Below, in pieces: positions 18,526-27,628 of a stretch of 64,000 bases of DNA. The stretch's first letter is position 1; each line of letters begins with the position of its first letter. This DNA comes from Flavobacterium petrolei. Lineage in GTDB: Bacteria; Bacteroidota; Bacteroidia; Flavobacteriales; Flavobacteriaceae. The notes beneath the pieces are model-generated. The model was not told the DNA's origin. It searched no databases and was given only the letters and a program-made list of their open reading frames with translations. Where the stretch lies: NCBI RefSeq assembly GCF_003314435.2, contig NZ_QNVY02000002.1:372001-436000 (forward strand), written 5' to 3'. Both the position numbers and the translations under genes were made by a program.

Positions 18526-18533
18526 CAAAAATA
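18526..18533 (-). promoter_or_regulatory. Candidate -7 box (TATTTTTG) directly before lpxD
   Basis: On the minus strand TATTTTTG ends 5 bases before the lpxD ATG. If used, transcription would begin at or next to the start codon, giving a leaderless or near-leaderless message. A sequence match only. Confidence 0.35.
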
Positions 18534-18560
18534 TAAAAAAATAGATTTTAAATGACTTTT

Positions 18561-19790
18561 TTATAACAGTTGTTTTGGGAAACAGATATAATACTTAGTC
18601 ACTAATTTAGATAACGATTTTAAATTCAGCTGGTCAGAAGATTCTATGACGTCCTCAATTGTACTGTCTTTTTTCAAAATACGTATCGGTTCCGCTTCTT
18701 TGCTATATGCTTGGTTTTTTATTTTCCCTTTAAAAATAAAATAATTAGTTTCTAATAATGAAATATTATTTTCTAATGCAAACCGCTCTTTAAGCGGTTG
18801 TAATTCTTCAATCGCTACTTTTTCACTCGTTAATTTTATTTTTAATAAATCTCGGTTTACTATCATTTTACTTAAAGACGACAGAATAAAATCATCCTGT
18901 TTTTGCCAAGATTTCAAAGCTCCAATAATATCAAAATCATCTAATTGAGCAAATAAATCTAAGGTTTCAGCATCAAAAGTATCAATCGTAACTTTGTTTT
19001 GCATGAAAAACAATAACGGTTCACTGCATGGCAATTGCACTCCTTTTAACGTTAATTCTTTGGCGCGCTTTAAGATTTTCATCAAAATTAACTCTGCCAC
19101 TAAACTCGTTTTGTGCAAATATGCCTGCCAATACATCAAGCGTCTGGACATTAAAAACTTTTCGACAGAATAAATTCCTTTTTCTTCAATTACCAAATAA
19201 TCGTCCACTACGTTCATCATTTGAATCAGTCGTTCTGAGTTGACATTTCCTTCTGCCACGCCCGAGTAAAAACTATCGCGTTTCAAATAATCCATTCGAT
19301 CCATATCCAACTGACTCGAAATCAACTGCAACATGAATTTCCTGTTGTATTCTCCTTTAAAAACCTGAATTGCCAAACTCAACTGACCATTGAATTCCAC
19401 ATTCAATTGGTTCATGAATAATAGCGATATTTCTTCGTGATGCACATCTTCAACAATGCTTTTTTCCATTGCATGCGAAAACGGTCCATGACCTATATCG
19501 TGCAATAAAATAGCAATATACAATGCATTTTCTTCTTCGGGAGAAATTGAAACTCCTTTGAAACGCAATACATCGACTGCTTTTTGCATTAAATGCATAC
19601 AACCTAAAGCATGATGAAAACGAGTATGATTGGCACCAGGATATACTAAATACGACAATCCCATTTGGGAAATTCGACGCAATCTTTGAAAATAGGGTTG
19701 CTGAACTAAATCGTAAATTAAGGCATTTGGAATGGTAATAAACCCATAAATGGGATCATTGAATATTTTCAGCTTATTGATTTGACTCAC
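18561..19790 (-). CDS. HD-domain phosphohydrolase (dNTPase-like)
   Basis: About 409 residues from the GTG at 19790 (VSQINKLKIFNDPIYGF); a TTG at 19838 would add 16 residues without conserved sequence. The HD superfamily metal ligands are visible: H in ARFHHALGCMHLM near 55-65 (preceded by NHT), HD in AILLHDIGHGPFSHAME near 100-115, and a later D in DMDRMDYLKRDSFYSG. This pattern belongs to the dGTPase/SAMHD1-like branch, which cleaves dNTPs to nucleoside and triphosphate. It is the gene upstream of lpxD in the same direction. The substrate is inferred from the family. Confidence 0.85.
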   Translation of the reverse strand: MSQINKLKIFNDPIYGFITIPNALIYDLVQQPYFQRLRRISQMGLSYLVYPGANHTRFHHALGCMHLMQKAVDVLRFKGVSISPEEENALYIAILLHDIGHGPFSHAMEKSIVEDVHHEEISLLFMNQLNVEFNGQLSLAIQVFKGEYNRKFMLQLISSQLDMDRMDYLKRDSFYSGVAEGNVNSERLIQMMNVVDDYLVIEEKGIYSVEKFLMSRRLMYWQAYLHKTSLVAELILMKILKRAKELTLKGVQLPCSEPLLFFMQNKVTIDTFDAETLDLFAQLDDFDIIGALKSWQKQDDFILSSLSKMIVNRDLLKIKLTSEKVAIEELQPLKERFALENNISLLETNYFIFKGKIKNQAYSKEAEPIRILKKDSTIEDVIESSDQLNLKSLSKLVTKYYICFPKQLL

Positions 19791-19869
19791 TATAAGTTTG
19801 TTTTTAAGGTCAACAAATATAAGTAATTTAGATTTCAAAACAGAAAAGTTCCTGCTTCTGATTTAGAGC

Positions 19870-19900
19870 AAAAAAAAACGGAGCGTTTGTTGCGCTCCGT
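19870..19900 (-). terminator. Intrinsic terminator of the DUF1080 gene
   Basis: ACGGAGCG / CGCTCCGT with a 7-base loop, followed on the minus strand by eight or more T. It lies 12 bases after the stop of the DUF1080 gene. Confidence 0.85.
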
Positions 19901-19911
19901 TGGTATATTTT

Positions 19912-20706
19912 TTAAAGTTTTCTAATCCAAATATTTCTGAATTGATTTTTAGAATCATGATCTTGAAGCGAAATAACATCATCGGCATGAGAGGACGGAT
20001 AATTATGTAAACCAATATAAAGTGTCAATCCGTTAATAGTCGCGTTATTTTGTACCAAAACCCCATTCAAAAATACGGTTAACCTAGCTGGAGCATCAAT
20101 TTTGCCATCTGCTTTGAATCGAGGTGCCGTATAAATTACATCATAAGCATTCCACTCTAATGGTGTTTTTACCGCGTTAACTAATGGTGGATGATCTTTA
20201 TAGATGCTTCCCGCCTGTCCATTGCTGTATGTTCTGTTATTGTAGGAATCCAATATTTGCAATTCATACCTATTTTGGAAAAATACACCACTATTTCCTC
20301 TTGCCTGTCCACCATCTAAAACAACATCCGGCGCACTCCATTCCAGGTGCAACTGACAATCACCAAAAGCCATTTTGGTTTGAATGGCTCCAGAACCCGG
20401 AACAACTTCCATGTAATCTTTGTCAATAATTTTCCAAGGTGCAGTTTTGCTGGCATCTTTTTGACTTACCCATTGATCTAAGTTTTTACCGTCAAATAAA
20501 ATAATGGCATCCGAAGGTGCATATCCAATGGTTTTTGCGGGAGTAATAACTTTCACTTCTGGTTCCCAAATTTCAGTCATTTCCGGTTTCATTGGCATTG
20601 GTGAAACCTCCGGCGGCGTGTTGACATATTTTTGTTGCGCCATAGCTGCCGTTGCAGAAAATAAGGCAATCATTAAAAAAGAGTTCGTGAAGTCTTTAGA
20701 TTTCAT
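19912..20706 (-). CDS. DUF1080 (3-keto-disaccharide hydrolase-like) secreted protein
   Basis: About 264 residues from the ATG at 20706, chosen because it begins a clean signal peptide (MKSKDFTNSFLMIALFSATAAMAQ); longer upstream starts lack one. The domain from about residue 70 (ILFDGKNLDQWVS, WSAPD, GNSGVFFQNRYELQILDS) is the DUF1080 concanavalin-like fold. Some family members remove or hydrolyse 3-keto sugars in Bacteroidota. It is divergent from the GbsR-regulated efflux operon, and a copy of the operator-like word ACGAACTAACTTT lies 71 bases upstream of its start, so shared regulation is possible but unproven. Confidence 0.85.
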   Translation of the reverse strand: MKSKDFTNSFLMIALFSATAAMAQQKYVNTPPEVSPMPMKPEMTEIWEPEVKVITPAKTIGYAPSDAIILFDGKNLDQWVSQKDASKTAPWKIIDKDYMEVVPGSGAIQTKMAFGDCQLHLEWSAPDVVLDGGQARGNSGVFFQNRYELQILDSYNNRTYSNGQAGSIYKDHPPLVNAVKTPLEWNAYDVIYTAPRFKADGKIDAPARLTVFLNGVLVQNNATINGLTLYIGLHNYPSSHADDVISLQDHDSKNQFRNIWIRKL

Positions 20707-20776
20707 AGTTAAATTCATTTGGTTTAATACAATATAGGCTAATTGTTCTCTTTTCAATATTAAGCATTTTTTTTTC

Positions 20777-20923
20777 ACGAACTAACTTTTAATTTAAATA
20801 TAACTAATTGAGGGTTAAACTTTAGATTTTTATTCGAAAGACAATAAGTTATAGAGAAATCGTTTTCTTGAAAATTAACATAATTTTAAGTTCGTTTAGT
20901 TCGGTAAATTACGAACTAACTTT
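20777..20923. promoter_or_regulatory. Operator-like array of TTAGTTCG half-sites between DUF1080 gene and GbsR regulator
   Basis: The 13-base word ACGAACTAACTTT occurs twice in the same orientation (20777-20789 and 20911-20923). The second copy forms a perfect 7-bp inverted repeat, TAGTTCG (20897-20903) with CGAACTA (20912-20918), and another AGTTCG lies at 20889-20894. The right half abuts the TACTTTTG box at 20923-20930. This placement fits autoregulation by the adjacent GbsR/MarR-type protein. Confidence 0.6.
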
Positions 20924-20930
20924 ACTTTTG
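20923..20930 (+). promoter_or_regulatory. Candidate -7 box (TACTTTTG) of the GbsR-RND efflux operon
   Basis: TACTTTTG matches TAnnTTTG, lies 11 bases before the ATG at 20942, and touches the operator-like repeat. A bound repressor there would block RNA polymerase. Confidence 0.55.
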
Positions 20931-20941
20931 CAAAAAAAATC

Positions 20942-21439
20942 ATGGCAACAATCCAAAAAGAGAGAGAAGAACTCATCGAGATGTTCGGAATTCATTTTGA
21001 GTTATTATACAATTTACCGCCACTAGGTTCCAGAATTCTTGGATTATTAATAGTAGATGGTTGCAAGACCGGGTTAACATTTGAAGAGATAGTTGAAAAA
21101 ACGGCTGCAAGTAAAAGCTCAGTTTCCACAAACTTAAATCTATTGCTAAAGATGGATAAAATAAATTACTACACAGTAAGTGGCGATCGTAAAAAATATT
21201 TTAAACCATCTCCATTTAGTGAAAGACTTTTTAATTATATCAAAATCCTTGATTTTGAAAAAAAAATAATAGACAAATTAATCACCTACAGAGAGCAAAC
21301 TATTTCCTGTAAAGAGGAACAATGCAACATGGAAAATGTAAAAGCCTATAAAGCCCATGTATGTGAAGTAGAAGAGCTTTTGATTAAAACCATCGAAAAA
21401 TTCAAAGAAATAGAAATCAGTAATAGTAAAAATAATTAA
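20942..21439 (+). CDS. GbsR/MarR-family transcriptional regulator
   Basis: A 165-residue winged-helix protein. An N-terminal helix (KEREELIEMFGIHFELLYNLPPLGSRILGLL) is followed by the recognition region EKTAASKSSVSTNLNLLLKM near 53-72 and the wing (INYYTVSGDRKKYFKPSPF), then a dimerising coiled-coil tail. The pattern LPPLGSRILGLLIVDG is typical of GbsR-type regulators. It carries CKEEQC near residues 121-126 and a third Cys near 140, which could sense metal or redox state; that is speculation. It is the first gene of the efflux operon, and inverted repeats in its own promoter suggest autorepression. Confidence 0.88.
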   Translation: MATIQKEREELIEMFGIHFELLYNLPPLGSRILGLLIVDGCKTGLTFEEIVEKTAASKSSVSTNLNLLLKMDKINYYTVSGDRKKYFKPSPFSERLFNYIKILDFEKKIIDKLITYREQTISCKEEQCNMENVKAYKAHVCEVEELLIKTIEKFKEIEISNSKNN

Positions 21440-21461
21440 TCAATTTTAGTAAATAGTCCGT

Positions 21462-22568
21462 ATGAAAAAGAAATATTTTATAAGTATAATTTTGTTATCA
21501 ATAAGCTTATTCTCCTGCAAAAAAGAAACTGCTCAAACGGCTCCTCCAGTTATGTCCTATAAAGTAGTCAAAATAGGAAACTCTAATACCACTTTATTAG
21601 CGGAGTATCCTGCCAGTTTAGAAGGAATTACTGATATTGACATTCGTGCAAAAGTGGATGGCTATATTGAAAAAATATTTGTGCAAGAAGGCCAAGAAGT
21701 TAAAAAAGGGCAATTACTTTTTAAATTAGAGACACAAACTGCAACCCAAGAAGCTGGTGCTGCAAAAGCAAAAGTTGCTGCTGCTCAAGTAGAGGTAAAT
21801 CGATTAATCCCTTTGGTAGAACGTAACATTATCAGTGATGTGCAATTAGAAACTGCAAAAGCAAATTTAGCCAGTGCCAAGAGTACCTATCAAAGTATAG
21901 TTGCCAGAATTAATTATGCTACTATAAAAAGTCCCGTGAATGGAATTGTAGGGAATTTGCCTTTAAGACTGGGAAGTTATGTCAGTAGCCAAACCGTTGA
22001 ACCATTAACCCGAATTTCAGATGTAAGTACCATTTATGCTTATTTTTCAGTGAATGAAAAAGAACAATTGGATATCATGATGAATGCTGAAGGAAAGTCA
22101 TTTCAGGAAAAAATAAACAAAATGGAAGCGGTGAATTTGGTTTTGAGCAATGGTATGCCTTATGAACAAAAGGGTAAAATTGAAACCTTTAGCGGACAAG
22201 CCAATGCACAAACAGGATCGTTTAATGTAAGAGCACGCTTTGCAAACGGAAACAAATTGTTGCGTTCTGGAGGAAGTGGAACGATACAAATCCCAACAAA
22301 TTTAGAAGATGTTATTATTGTCCCACAAAATGCGACATTAGAATTGCAAGACAAGCGTATTGCCCTTGTTGTGGATAAAAATAACAAAGTACAAGCGGTT
22401 CCTATTGTAGTTCGTGCAATTCCTGGAGGCAAATTTTTTGTAGTGGATAGCGGATTAAATTTAAATGATAAAATACTTGTTGAAGGTGTTGGGATTGTTA
22501 CTGAAGGAACCCTTATTAAACCTGAAGTAGTCGATTTTAATACCATAATCAATCCTGCAAAAAAATAA
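21462..22568 (+). CDS. RND efflux periplasmic adaptor (membrane fusion protein), lipoprotein
   Basis: A 368-residue AcrA/MexA-type adaptor that links the inner-membrane pump to the outer-membrane channel. The N-terminus has a lipoprotein signal with lipobox LFSC (Cys near 19). The biotinyl-lipoyl segments DIRAKVDGYIEKIFVQEGQEVKKGQLL (near 62-88) and IKSPVNGIVGNLPLRLGSYV flank a coiled-coil hairpin rich in Ala/Lys (residues 90-155). The beta-barrel and membrane-proximal domains follow. It lies 22 bases after the regulator and 33 before the permease. Confidence 0.93.
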   Translation: MKKKYFISIILLSISLFSCKKETAQTAPPVMSYKVVKIGNSNTTLLAEYPASLEGITDIDIRAKVDGYIEKIFVQEGQEVKKGQLLFKLETQTATQEAGAAKAKVAAAQVEVNRLIPLVERNIISDVQLETAKANLASAKSTYQSIVARINYATIKSPVNGIVGNLPLRLGSYVSSQTVEPLTRISDVSTIYAYFSVNEKEQLDIMMNAEGKSFQEKINKMEAVNLVLSNGMPYEQKGKIETFSGQANAQTGSFNVRARFANGNKLLRSGGSGTIQIPTNLEDVIIVPQNATLELQDKRIALVVDKNNKVQAVPIVVRAIPGGKFFVVDSGLNLNDKILVEGVGIVTEGTLIKPEVVDFNTIINPAKK

Positions 22569-22601
22569 TTCACACACTAACTATTGAATAAATAATAAAA
22601 T

Positions 22602-25600
22602 ATGTTTTCAAAATTCATTGACAGACCGGTATTGTCAACGGTGATATCTATTATCATCGTAATTTTGGGAGTTTTAGGGTTAATCTCACTTCCAGTTTCA
22701 CAATATCCAGAAATAGCACCACCTACAGTAACTGTATCAGCAAATTATCAAGGAGCCAGTGCCGAAGTGGTAATGAGCTCGGTGGTAATTCCATTAGAAG
22801 AACAAATCAACGGTGTCGAAGACATGACTTACATGACTTCTACATCAAATAATGATGGTTCGGCAGCCATTAATATATACTTTAAATTAGGTACAAATCC
22901 AGATTTAGCCGCTGTAAATGTGCAAAATCGTGTTTCACGTGCTACACCTTTGCTACCTCAAGAAGTTACAAGAGCAGGTGTTACAACTTCAAAGAGACAG
23001 AGCGATAATATCTTGATTTTATCATTATACAGTGACAACCCCGATTATGATGATACTTTTCTTCAAAATTATGCTAACATTAATATTTTACCAAAAATAA
23101 AACGTGTAGCTGGAGTTGGAGAAGCAATGATTTTTGGACAAAAAGACTACTCCATGCGCATTTGGCTTAAGCCAGATGTAATGGGTGCATATGGACTTGT
23201 TCCTTCGGACATTACAGCTTTATTGGCTGAGCAGAATATTGAAGCCGCTCCAGGACAATTAGGTGAAAGTGGTGACCAATCTTTTCAATATGCTTTAAAA
23301 TATAAAGGTCGTTTACAAAATGTAAAAGAGTTCGAAGAAATTATCGTTCGTTCAACTGAAAACGGAGAAATCCTTAAGTTAGGCGATGTTGCAAAAATTG
23401 AATTGGGAGCTGTAAATTATGCCAGTAATGCCTACACAAATGGAAACAAATCCATTGCGATTGCAATTGCTCAAACTGCAGGATCTAATGCACAAGAAGT
23501 AATTGAAGGTTCCTTAAAAGTGTTAGACGAAGCGGAAGTAAATTTCCCAAAAGGGGTAAAATATGCCACTTTAATTAATGCAAACGACTTCTTAGACGAA
23601 TCTATTACTAAAGTGATTCATACCTTAATTGAAGCCTTTATATTGGTATTCATCGTAGTTTTTATCTTCTTACAAGACTGGAGATCGACCCTTATACCTG
23701 CAATATCTGTTCCTGTTGCAATTGTGGGAACGTTCTTTTTCCTAAGTTTATTTGGCTTTACCATAAATTTACTAACGCTTTTTGCCTTAGTACTCGCTGT
23801 GGGAATTGTGGTCGATGATGCCATTGTCGTCGTTGAGGCCGTGCATGCCAAAATGGAAGCTGGGGAACATAATCCCAAAAAAGCGGCTCACAGTGCCATG
23901 CAGGATATTAGTAGTGCAATTATTTCCATTACGTTAGTTATGTCGGCAGTATTTATTCCAGTTTCATTTATCAGTGGATCTGCGGGAGTTTTCTACAAGC
24001 AGTTTGGAATAACTTTAGCTGTTGCAATCGTATTATCAGCTATTAATGCCTTGACACTTTCCCCCGCTTTATGTGCCATTTTCTTAAAAGAACACGATAA
24101 AAGTGCTAAGAAAAAAGGTTTTGCAGAGCGCTTTTTTACTGCATTTAATGTTGGATTTGAAACCACAACCGCTAAATATAAAAGATCTGTTGAGTTTTTT
24201 ATAAAACGAAAATGGTTGGCATTTTTAGGAATTGCCATCTTTGCAGGGATTTTTATCTTATTATTAAATATTACTCCAAAGGCTTTTGTTCCGGGTGAAG
24301 ATACAGGTGCTATTCTTTCAGATATTTCGCTTCCGCCAGGAACTTCATTAGAAAGAACAGAAGAGGTTTTATTACAAATTGAAAATAAAGTTAAAGACAT
24401 TCCTGAAATAAAAGAAGTGCTTCGTATTTCAGGTCGTAGTTTACTAAGTGGTACCGGTAGCAACTACGGAATGGTAATCGTGAAATTGAAAACTTGGGCA
24501 GAACGTAAAGAAACGAATCAAGAAATAAATGCAGTTGTACAGGAATTATTCAAGCGAACAGCTTCGGTAAAAGATGCAAAAGTACTTTATTTTGCTCGTC
24601 CTACACTTGTTGGTTTTGGTTTTACCAATGGTTTTGAATTTCAATTACAAGATCAAAAAGGAGGGACAATCACGGAGTTGAGTGAAGTAAATAATAAATT
24701 TTTGGCAGCTTTAAACAGCCGTCCTGAAATCAAATATGCGACTACTTCTTTTTCTCCAAATTATCCGCAGTATCGAATTGATTTGAATGTTGCTTCCATA
24801 AAAAAATCAGGTTTAACAGTTACTGATGTTTTAGGAACGATGCAAGGATATTATGGTGGCGTTTATGCTTCTAATTTTAACAAATTTGGAAAACAATTTC
24901 GTGTGGTTTACCAATCTGAACCTGAATTTAGAAGTAATCCCGAATCATTAAATCAAGTATTGGTCAGAAATAAAAATGGTCAAATGGCGCCTATTTCCCA
25001 ATTTGTGACGTTAGTAAAAGTATTTGGCCCTCAAGCAATAGAGCGTTTCAATTTGTTTACTTCTGTAAAAATCACAGGTGCTCCAAACGTAGGTTTCAGT
25101 TCTGGTGATGCCATCAAAGCAGTTGAGGAAGTGGCAAGTCAAACTTTACCTATTGGTTATGGCTATGAGTTTTCAGGAATGACCCGTGAAGAAATAAGTG
25201 CAGGCGGTCAAACCTTGTATATTTTCCTATTGTGTTTGGTATTTGTATATTTCTTATTAGCCGCTCAATACGAGAGTTATATGTTGCCTTTTGCCGTATT
25301 AATTTCATTGCCAATTGGTTTAGCAGGAGCGTACTTATTTGCTTATTTATTCGACGTGAGTAATAATATTTACTTACAAATAACACTTATTATGCTTATT
25401 GGATTACTCGCTAAGAACGCCATTTTAATTGTCGAGTTTTCTGTAGATTCCAGAAAAAAAGGAATGAGTATTACGCAAGCTGCTATTCATGGTGCAGTCG
25501 CGCGTTTGCGTCCAATATTGATGACATCATTTGCATTTATCTTTGGATTATTGCCTTTAATGTTAGCTAAAGGAGCTGGAGCTATTGGAAACAATGCTAT

Positions 25601-25772
25601 TGGAACTGGAGCTATTGGTGGAATGTTAATAGGAACTATTTTTGGTGTTTTTGTAATACCAGTTCTTTTTATTGTCTTTCAAACCTTACAGGAAAAAATT
25701 TCTACAAAACCACTTCCTATAGAAAATCAGGATTCAGATGTCGCACTTTTAAACAAAGAAAATGAAGAATAA
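22602..25772 (+). CDS. RND multidrug efflux permease (HAE1/AcrB family)
   Basis: A 1056-residue inner-membrane proton-driven pump, a trimer. The N-terminus MFSKFIDRPVLSTVISIIIV is the first of twelve membrane helices; the others sit near residues 340-560 and 870-1035. The proton-relay acidic pair is in VVDDAIVVVEA near 406-407, and the partner Lys is in LAKNAILIVEF. It begins 33 bases after the adaptor and overlaps the channel gene by 11 bases, making a standard three-part exporter. The substrate range (drugs, bile-like detergents, dyes) cannot be deduced. Confidence 0.95.
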   Translation: MFSKFIDRPVLSTVISIIIVILGVLGLISLPVSQYPEIAPPTVTVSANYQGASAEVVMSSVVIPLEEQINGVEDMTYMTSTSNNDGSAAINIYFKLGTNPDLAAVNVQNRVSRATPLLPQEVTRAGVTTSKRQSDNILILSLYSDNPDYDDTFLQNYANINILPKIKRVAGVGEAMIFGQKDYSMRIWLKPDVMGAYGLVPSDITALLAEQNIEAAPGQLGESGDQSFQYALKYKGRLQNVKEFEEIIVRSTENGEILKLGDVAKIELGAVNYASNAYTNGNKSIAIAIAQTAGSNAQEVIEGSLKVLDEAEVNFPKGVKYATLINANDFLDESITKVIHTLIEAFILVFIVVFIFLQDWRSTLIPAISVPVAIVGTFFFLSLFGFTINLLTLFALVLAVGIVVDDAIVVVEAVHAKMEAGEHNPKKAAHSAMQDISSAIISITLVMSAVFIPVSFISGSAGVFYKQFGITLAVAIVLSAINALTLSPALCAIFLKEHDKSAKKKGFAERFFTAFNVGFETTTAKYKRSVEFFIKRKWLAFLGIAIFAGIFILLLNITPKAFVPGEDTGAILSDISLPPGTSLERTEEVLLQIENKVKDIPEIKEVLRISGRSLLSGTGSNYGMVIVKLKTWAERKETNQEINAVVQELFKRTASVKDAKVLYFARPTLVGFGFTNGFEFQLQDQKGGTITELSEVNNKFLAALNSRPEIKYATTSFSPNYPQYRIDLNVASIKKSGLTVTDVLGTMQGYYGGVYASNFNKFGKQFRVVYQSEPEFRSNPESLNQVLVRNKNGQMAPISQFVTLVKVFGPQAIERFNLFTSVKITGAPNVGFSSGDAIKAVEEVASQTLPIGYGYEFSGMTREEISAGGQTLYIFLLCLVFVYFLLAAQYESYMLPFAVLISLPIGLAGAYLFAYLFDVSNNIYLQITLIMLIGLLAKNAILIVEFSVDSRKKGMSITQAAIHGAVARLRPILMTSFAFIFGLLPLMLAKGAGAIGNNAIGTGAIGGMLIGTIFGVFVIPVLFIVFQTLQEKISTKPLPIENQDSDVALLNKENEE

Positions 25773-27162
25773 GTTAACTAAAATAGCAGTACTTGTTGTA
25801 ACCGCAACTGTAATGCAATCGTGCTTTGTTGCCAAAGAATACGAACGACCGGAATTAAAAACGGAAAATTTATACCGAAACGAAATTGTTTCAAACGATA
25901 CTGTTTCACTTGCAAATGTTGCTTGGGAAAACGTTTTCACGGATCCGCTTTTGCAGGGATATATCAAGAAAGGATTAGAAAATAATTTGGATATCAAAAT
26001 TGCCATGCAAAATATTGCAGCGGCAGAAGCATCGATGAAGCAAGGAAAAGCAGGGTACTTCCCTACTCTTTCTGCCGGTGCCGACTGGACGCATCAGGAA
26101 CTTTCTAGGAATAGTCAGTTTGGTGCATTGTTGCAAGACAGAAGTACCAATCAATATCAGTTAACAGGAAATCTTTCATGGGAAGCTGATATTTGGGGAA
26201 AAATAAGAAGCAACAAGCGTGCTGCAAATGCTGTATATCTGCAAACAACTGCTGCCAATCAAGCCGTAAAAACGCAGTTGATTGCTAACATTGCCGCTAC
26301 TTATTATCAATTGCTTTCGGTTGATGCGCAAATAAAATTAGCGGAGAAAACATTGGTAAACAGAGATAAAAGTGTTGAAACTATTGTAGCATTGAAAAAA
26401 GCGGGAAATGTAACTGAAGTTGGCGTTAAGCAAACAGAAGCTCAGAAATATGCTACCCAAATCATCATTGCCGATTTAAAGAATAGCATTATTATTCTTG
26501 AAAACACCATAAGTATTCTTATGGGTCAAGGTCCTACCAAAGTTGAAAGAAGCACATTCGAGTCTCAATCCATGCAACCTACAATTACACTTGGGGTTCC
26601 TGCAACTTTGCTGCGAAACAGACCTGACGTAATTGCAGCTGAATACAATTTAATTTCAAACTTTGAACAGACTAATGTTGCCAAAAGTAATTTTTATCCA
26701 ACATTGAAAGTTACTGCAACTGGTGGACTTCAGAGTATCGATTTGAAAGAATGGTTCAGTGCCAATTCAATTTTCGCCAATGTGATTACCGGATTGACGC
26801 AACCCATTTTCAATCAACGCCAAATTAAAACGAAGTTTGAAATTGCTAAAGCCAATCAGGAAAAAGCCTATCTTCAATTTGAACAGTCATTATTGACTGC
26901 TGGAAAAGAAGTTTCGGATGCTTTGGCACAATACAATAATGAGACGTATAAACTTACGGTTAGAGAAAAACAAGTCGATGCGTTGAATAAAGCCACCGAT
27001 TATTCGGATGAATTATTGACATATGGTTTAGCCAATTATTTAGAAGTTTTGACCGTAAAAGACAATGCTTTGAATGCTGAACTAAGCTTGATAGACAATA
27101 AATTCCAACAATACAAAGCGATAATTCAATTGTACAGAGCCCTTGGTGGCGGCTGGCAGTAA
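25762..27162 (+). CDS. Outer-membrane efflux channel (TolC/NodT family), lipoprotein
   Basis: A 466-residue NodT-type outer membrane factor. It has a lipoprotein signal with Cys near 20 (TATVMQSC) and the paired TolC repeats: LSWEADIWGKIRSNKRAA near 132-150, LLRNRPDVIAAEYNLISN near 288-305, and the C-terminal LANYLEVLTVKDNALNAELSL. It completes the tripartite pump. The start overlaps the permease stop by 11 bases (coupled translation), and a strong terminator follows. Confidence 0.93.
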   Translation: MKNKLTKIAVLVVTATVMQSCFVAKEYERPELKTENLYRNEIVSNDTVSLANVAWENVFTDPLLQGYIKKGLENNLDIKIAMQNIAAAEASMKQGKAGYFPTLSAGADWTHQELSRNSQFGALLQDRSTNQYQLTGNLSWEADIWGKIRSNKRAANAVYLQTTAANQAVKTQLIANIAATYYQLLSVDAQIKLAEKTLVNRDKSVETIVALKKAGNVTEVGVKQTEAQKYATQIIIADLKNSIIILENTISILMGQGPTKVERSTFESQSMQPTITLGVPATLLRNRPDVIAAEYNLISNFEQTNVAKSNFYPTLKVTATGGLQSIDLKEWFSANSIFANVITGLTQPIFNQRQIKTKFEIAKANQEKAYLQFEQSLLTAGKEVSDALAQYNNETYKLTVREKQVDALNKATDYSDELLTYGLANYLEVLTVKDNALNAELSLIDNKFQQYKAIIQLYRALGGGWQ

Positions 27163-27202
27163 TCAAATTGCTTGACTAAATAGTATTGATTCCTGTTTGT
27201 TC

Positions 27203-27245
27203 AAAACCACTGCTCTTTGTACCGGCAGTGGTTTTGTCTTTTAAA
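27203..27245 (+). terminator. Intrinsic terminator of the first RND operon
   Basis: AAAACCACTGC (27203-27213) pairs perfectly with GCAGTGGTTTT (27225-27235), followed by GTCTTTT. It lies about 40 bases after the channel gene stop. Confidence 0.85.
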
Positions 27246-27278
27246 TTATAATTGTATTGAATGGTATTATTGACGTTC

Positions 27279-27605
27279 TCAGTGAAAGATTACGTTATAA
27301 AAAAACACAAAACCAAAGCAAATAAGAGTCAAAAATACAAATCCAAAGAATATACTTTTTTGAGACTCAATTACTGGTTTGTTGTCTTTGTACAAACTCA
27401 TTACCACTCCATTTAGTCCATAACCCAAAATAAATTTACACGTTACTTCTTGATCATTTTCAATCATTTTAAAATGATGTGTTGCTCCGGTTATCGAACT
27501 TTTCTCCGAAACTACTTTACCGTTTAGTACTATTGTTTCTCTTCCGATAAAAGAATTAAAAACTTCAATTTTATTGTCTCCAAGATTGATTGTGGTAAAT
27601 TTCAT
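27279..27605 (-). CDS. Hypothetical protein with C-terminal membrane segment
   Basis: A 108-residue protein. Residues 1-80 look like a small beta-rich domain (KIEVFNSFIGRETIVLNGKVV), and the last 25 residues form a membrane anchor (FFGFVFLTLICFGFVFFYNVIF). I recognise no family; similar short anchored proteins occur as hypotheticals in flavobacteria. It starts 24 bases after a GNAT acetyltransferase gene in the same direction, with a further small gene upstream, and may share their transcript. Confidence 0.7.
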   Translation of the reverse strand: MKFTTINLGDNKIEVFNSFIGRETIVLNGKVVSEKSSITGATHHFKMIENDQEVTCKFILGYGLNGVVMSLYKDNKPVIESQKSIFFGFVFLTLICFGFVFFYNVIFH

Positions 27606-27628
27606 AGTGTAGTTTTTGTTGAATTTTA

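Noticed and set aside
23993..24463. Minus-strand frame of 156 codons inside the RND permease gene
   Set aside because: Antisense to a well-supported pump gene, with biased composition and no motifs.
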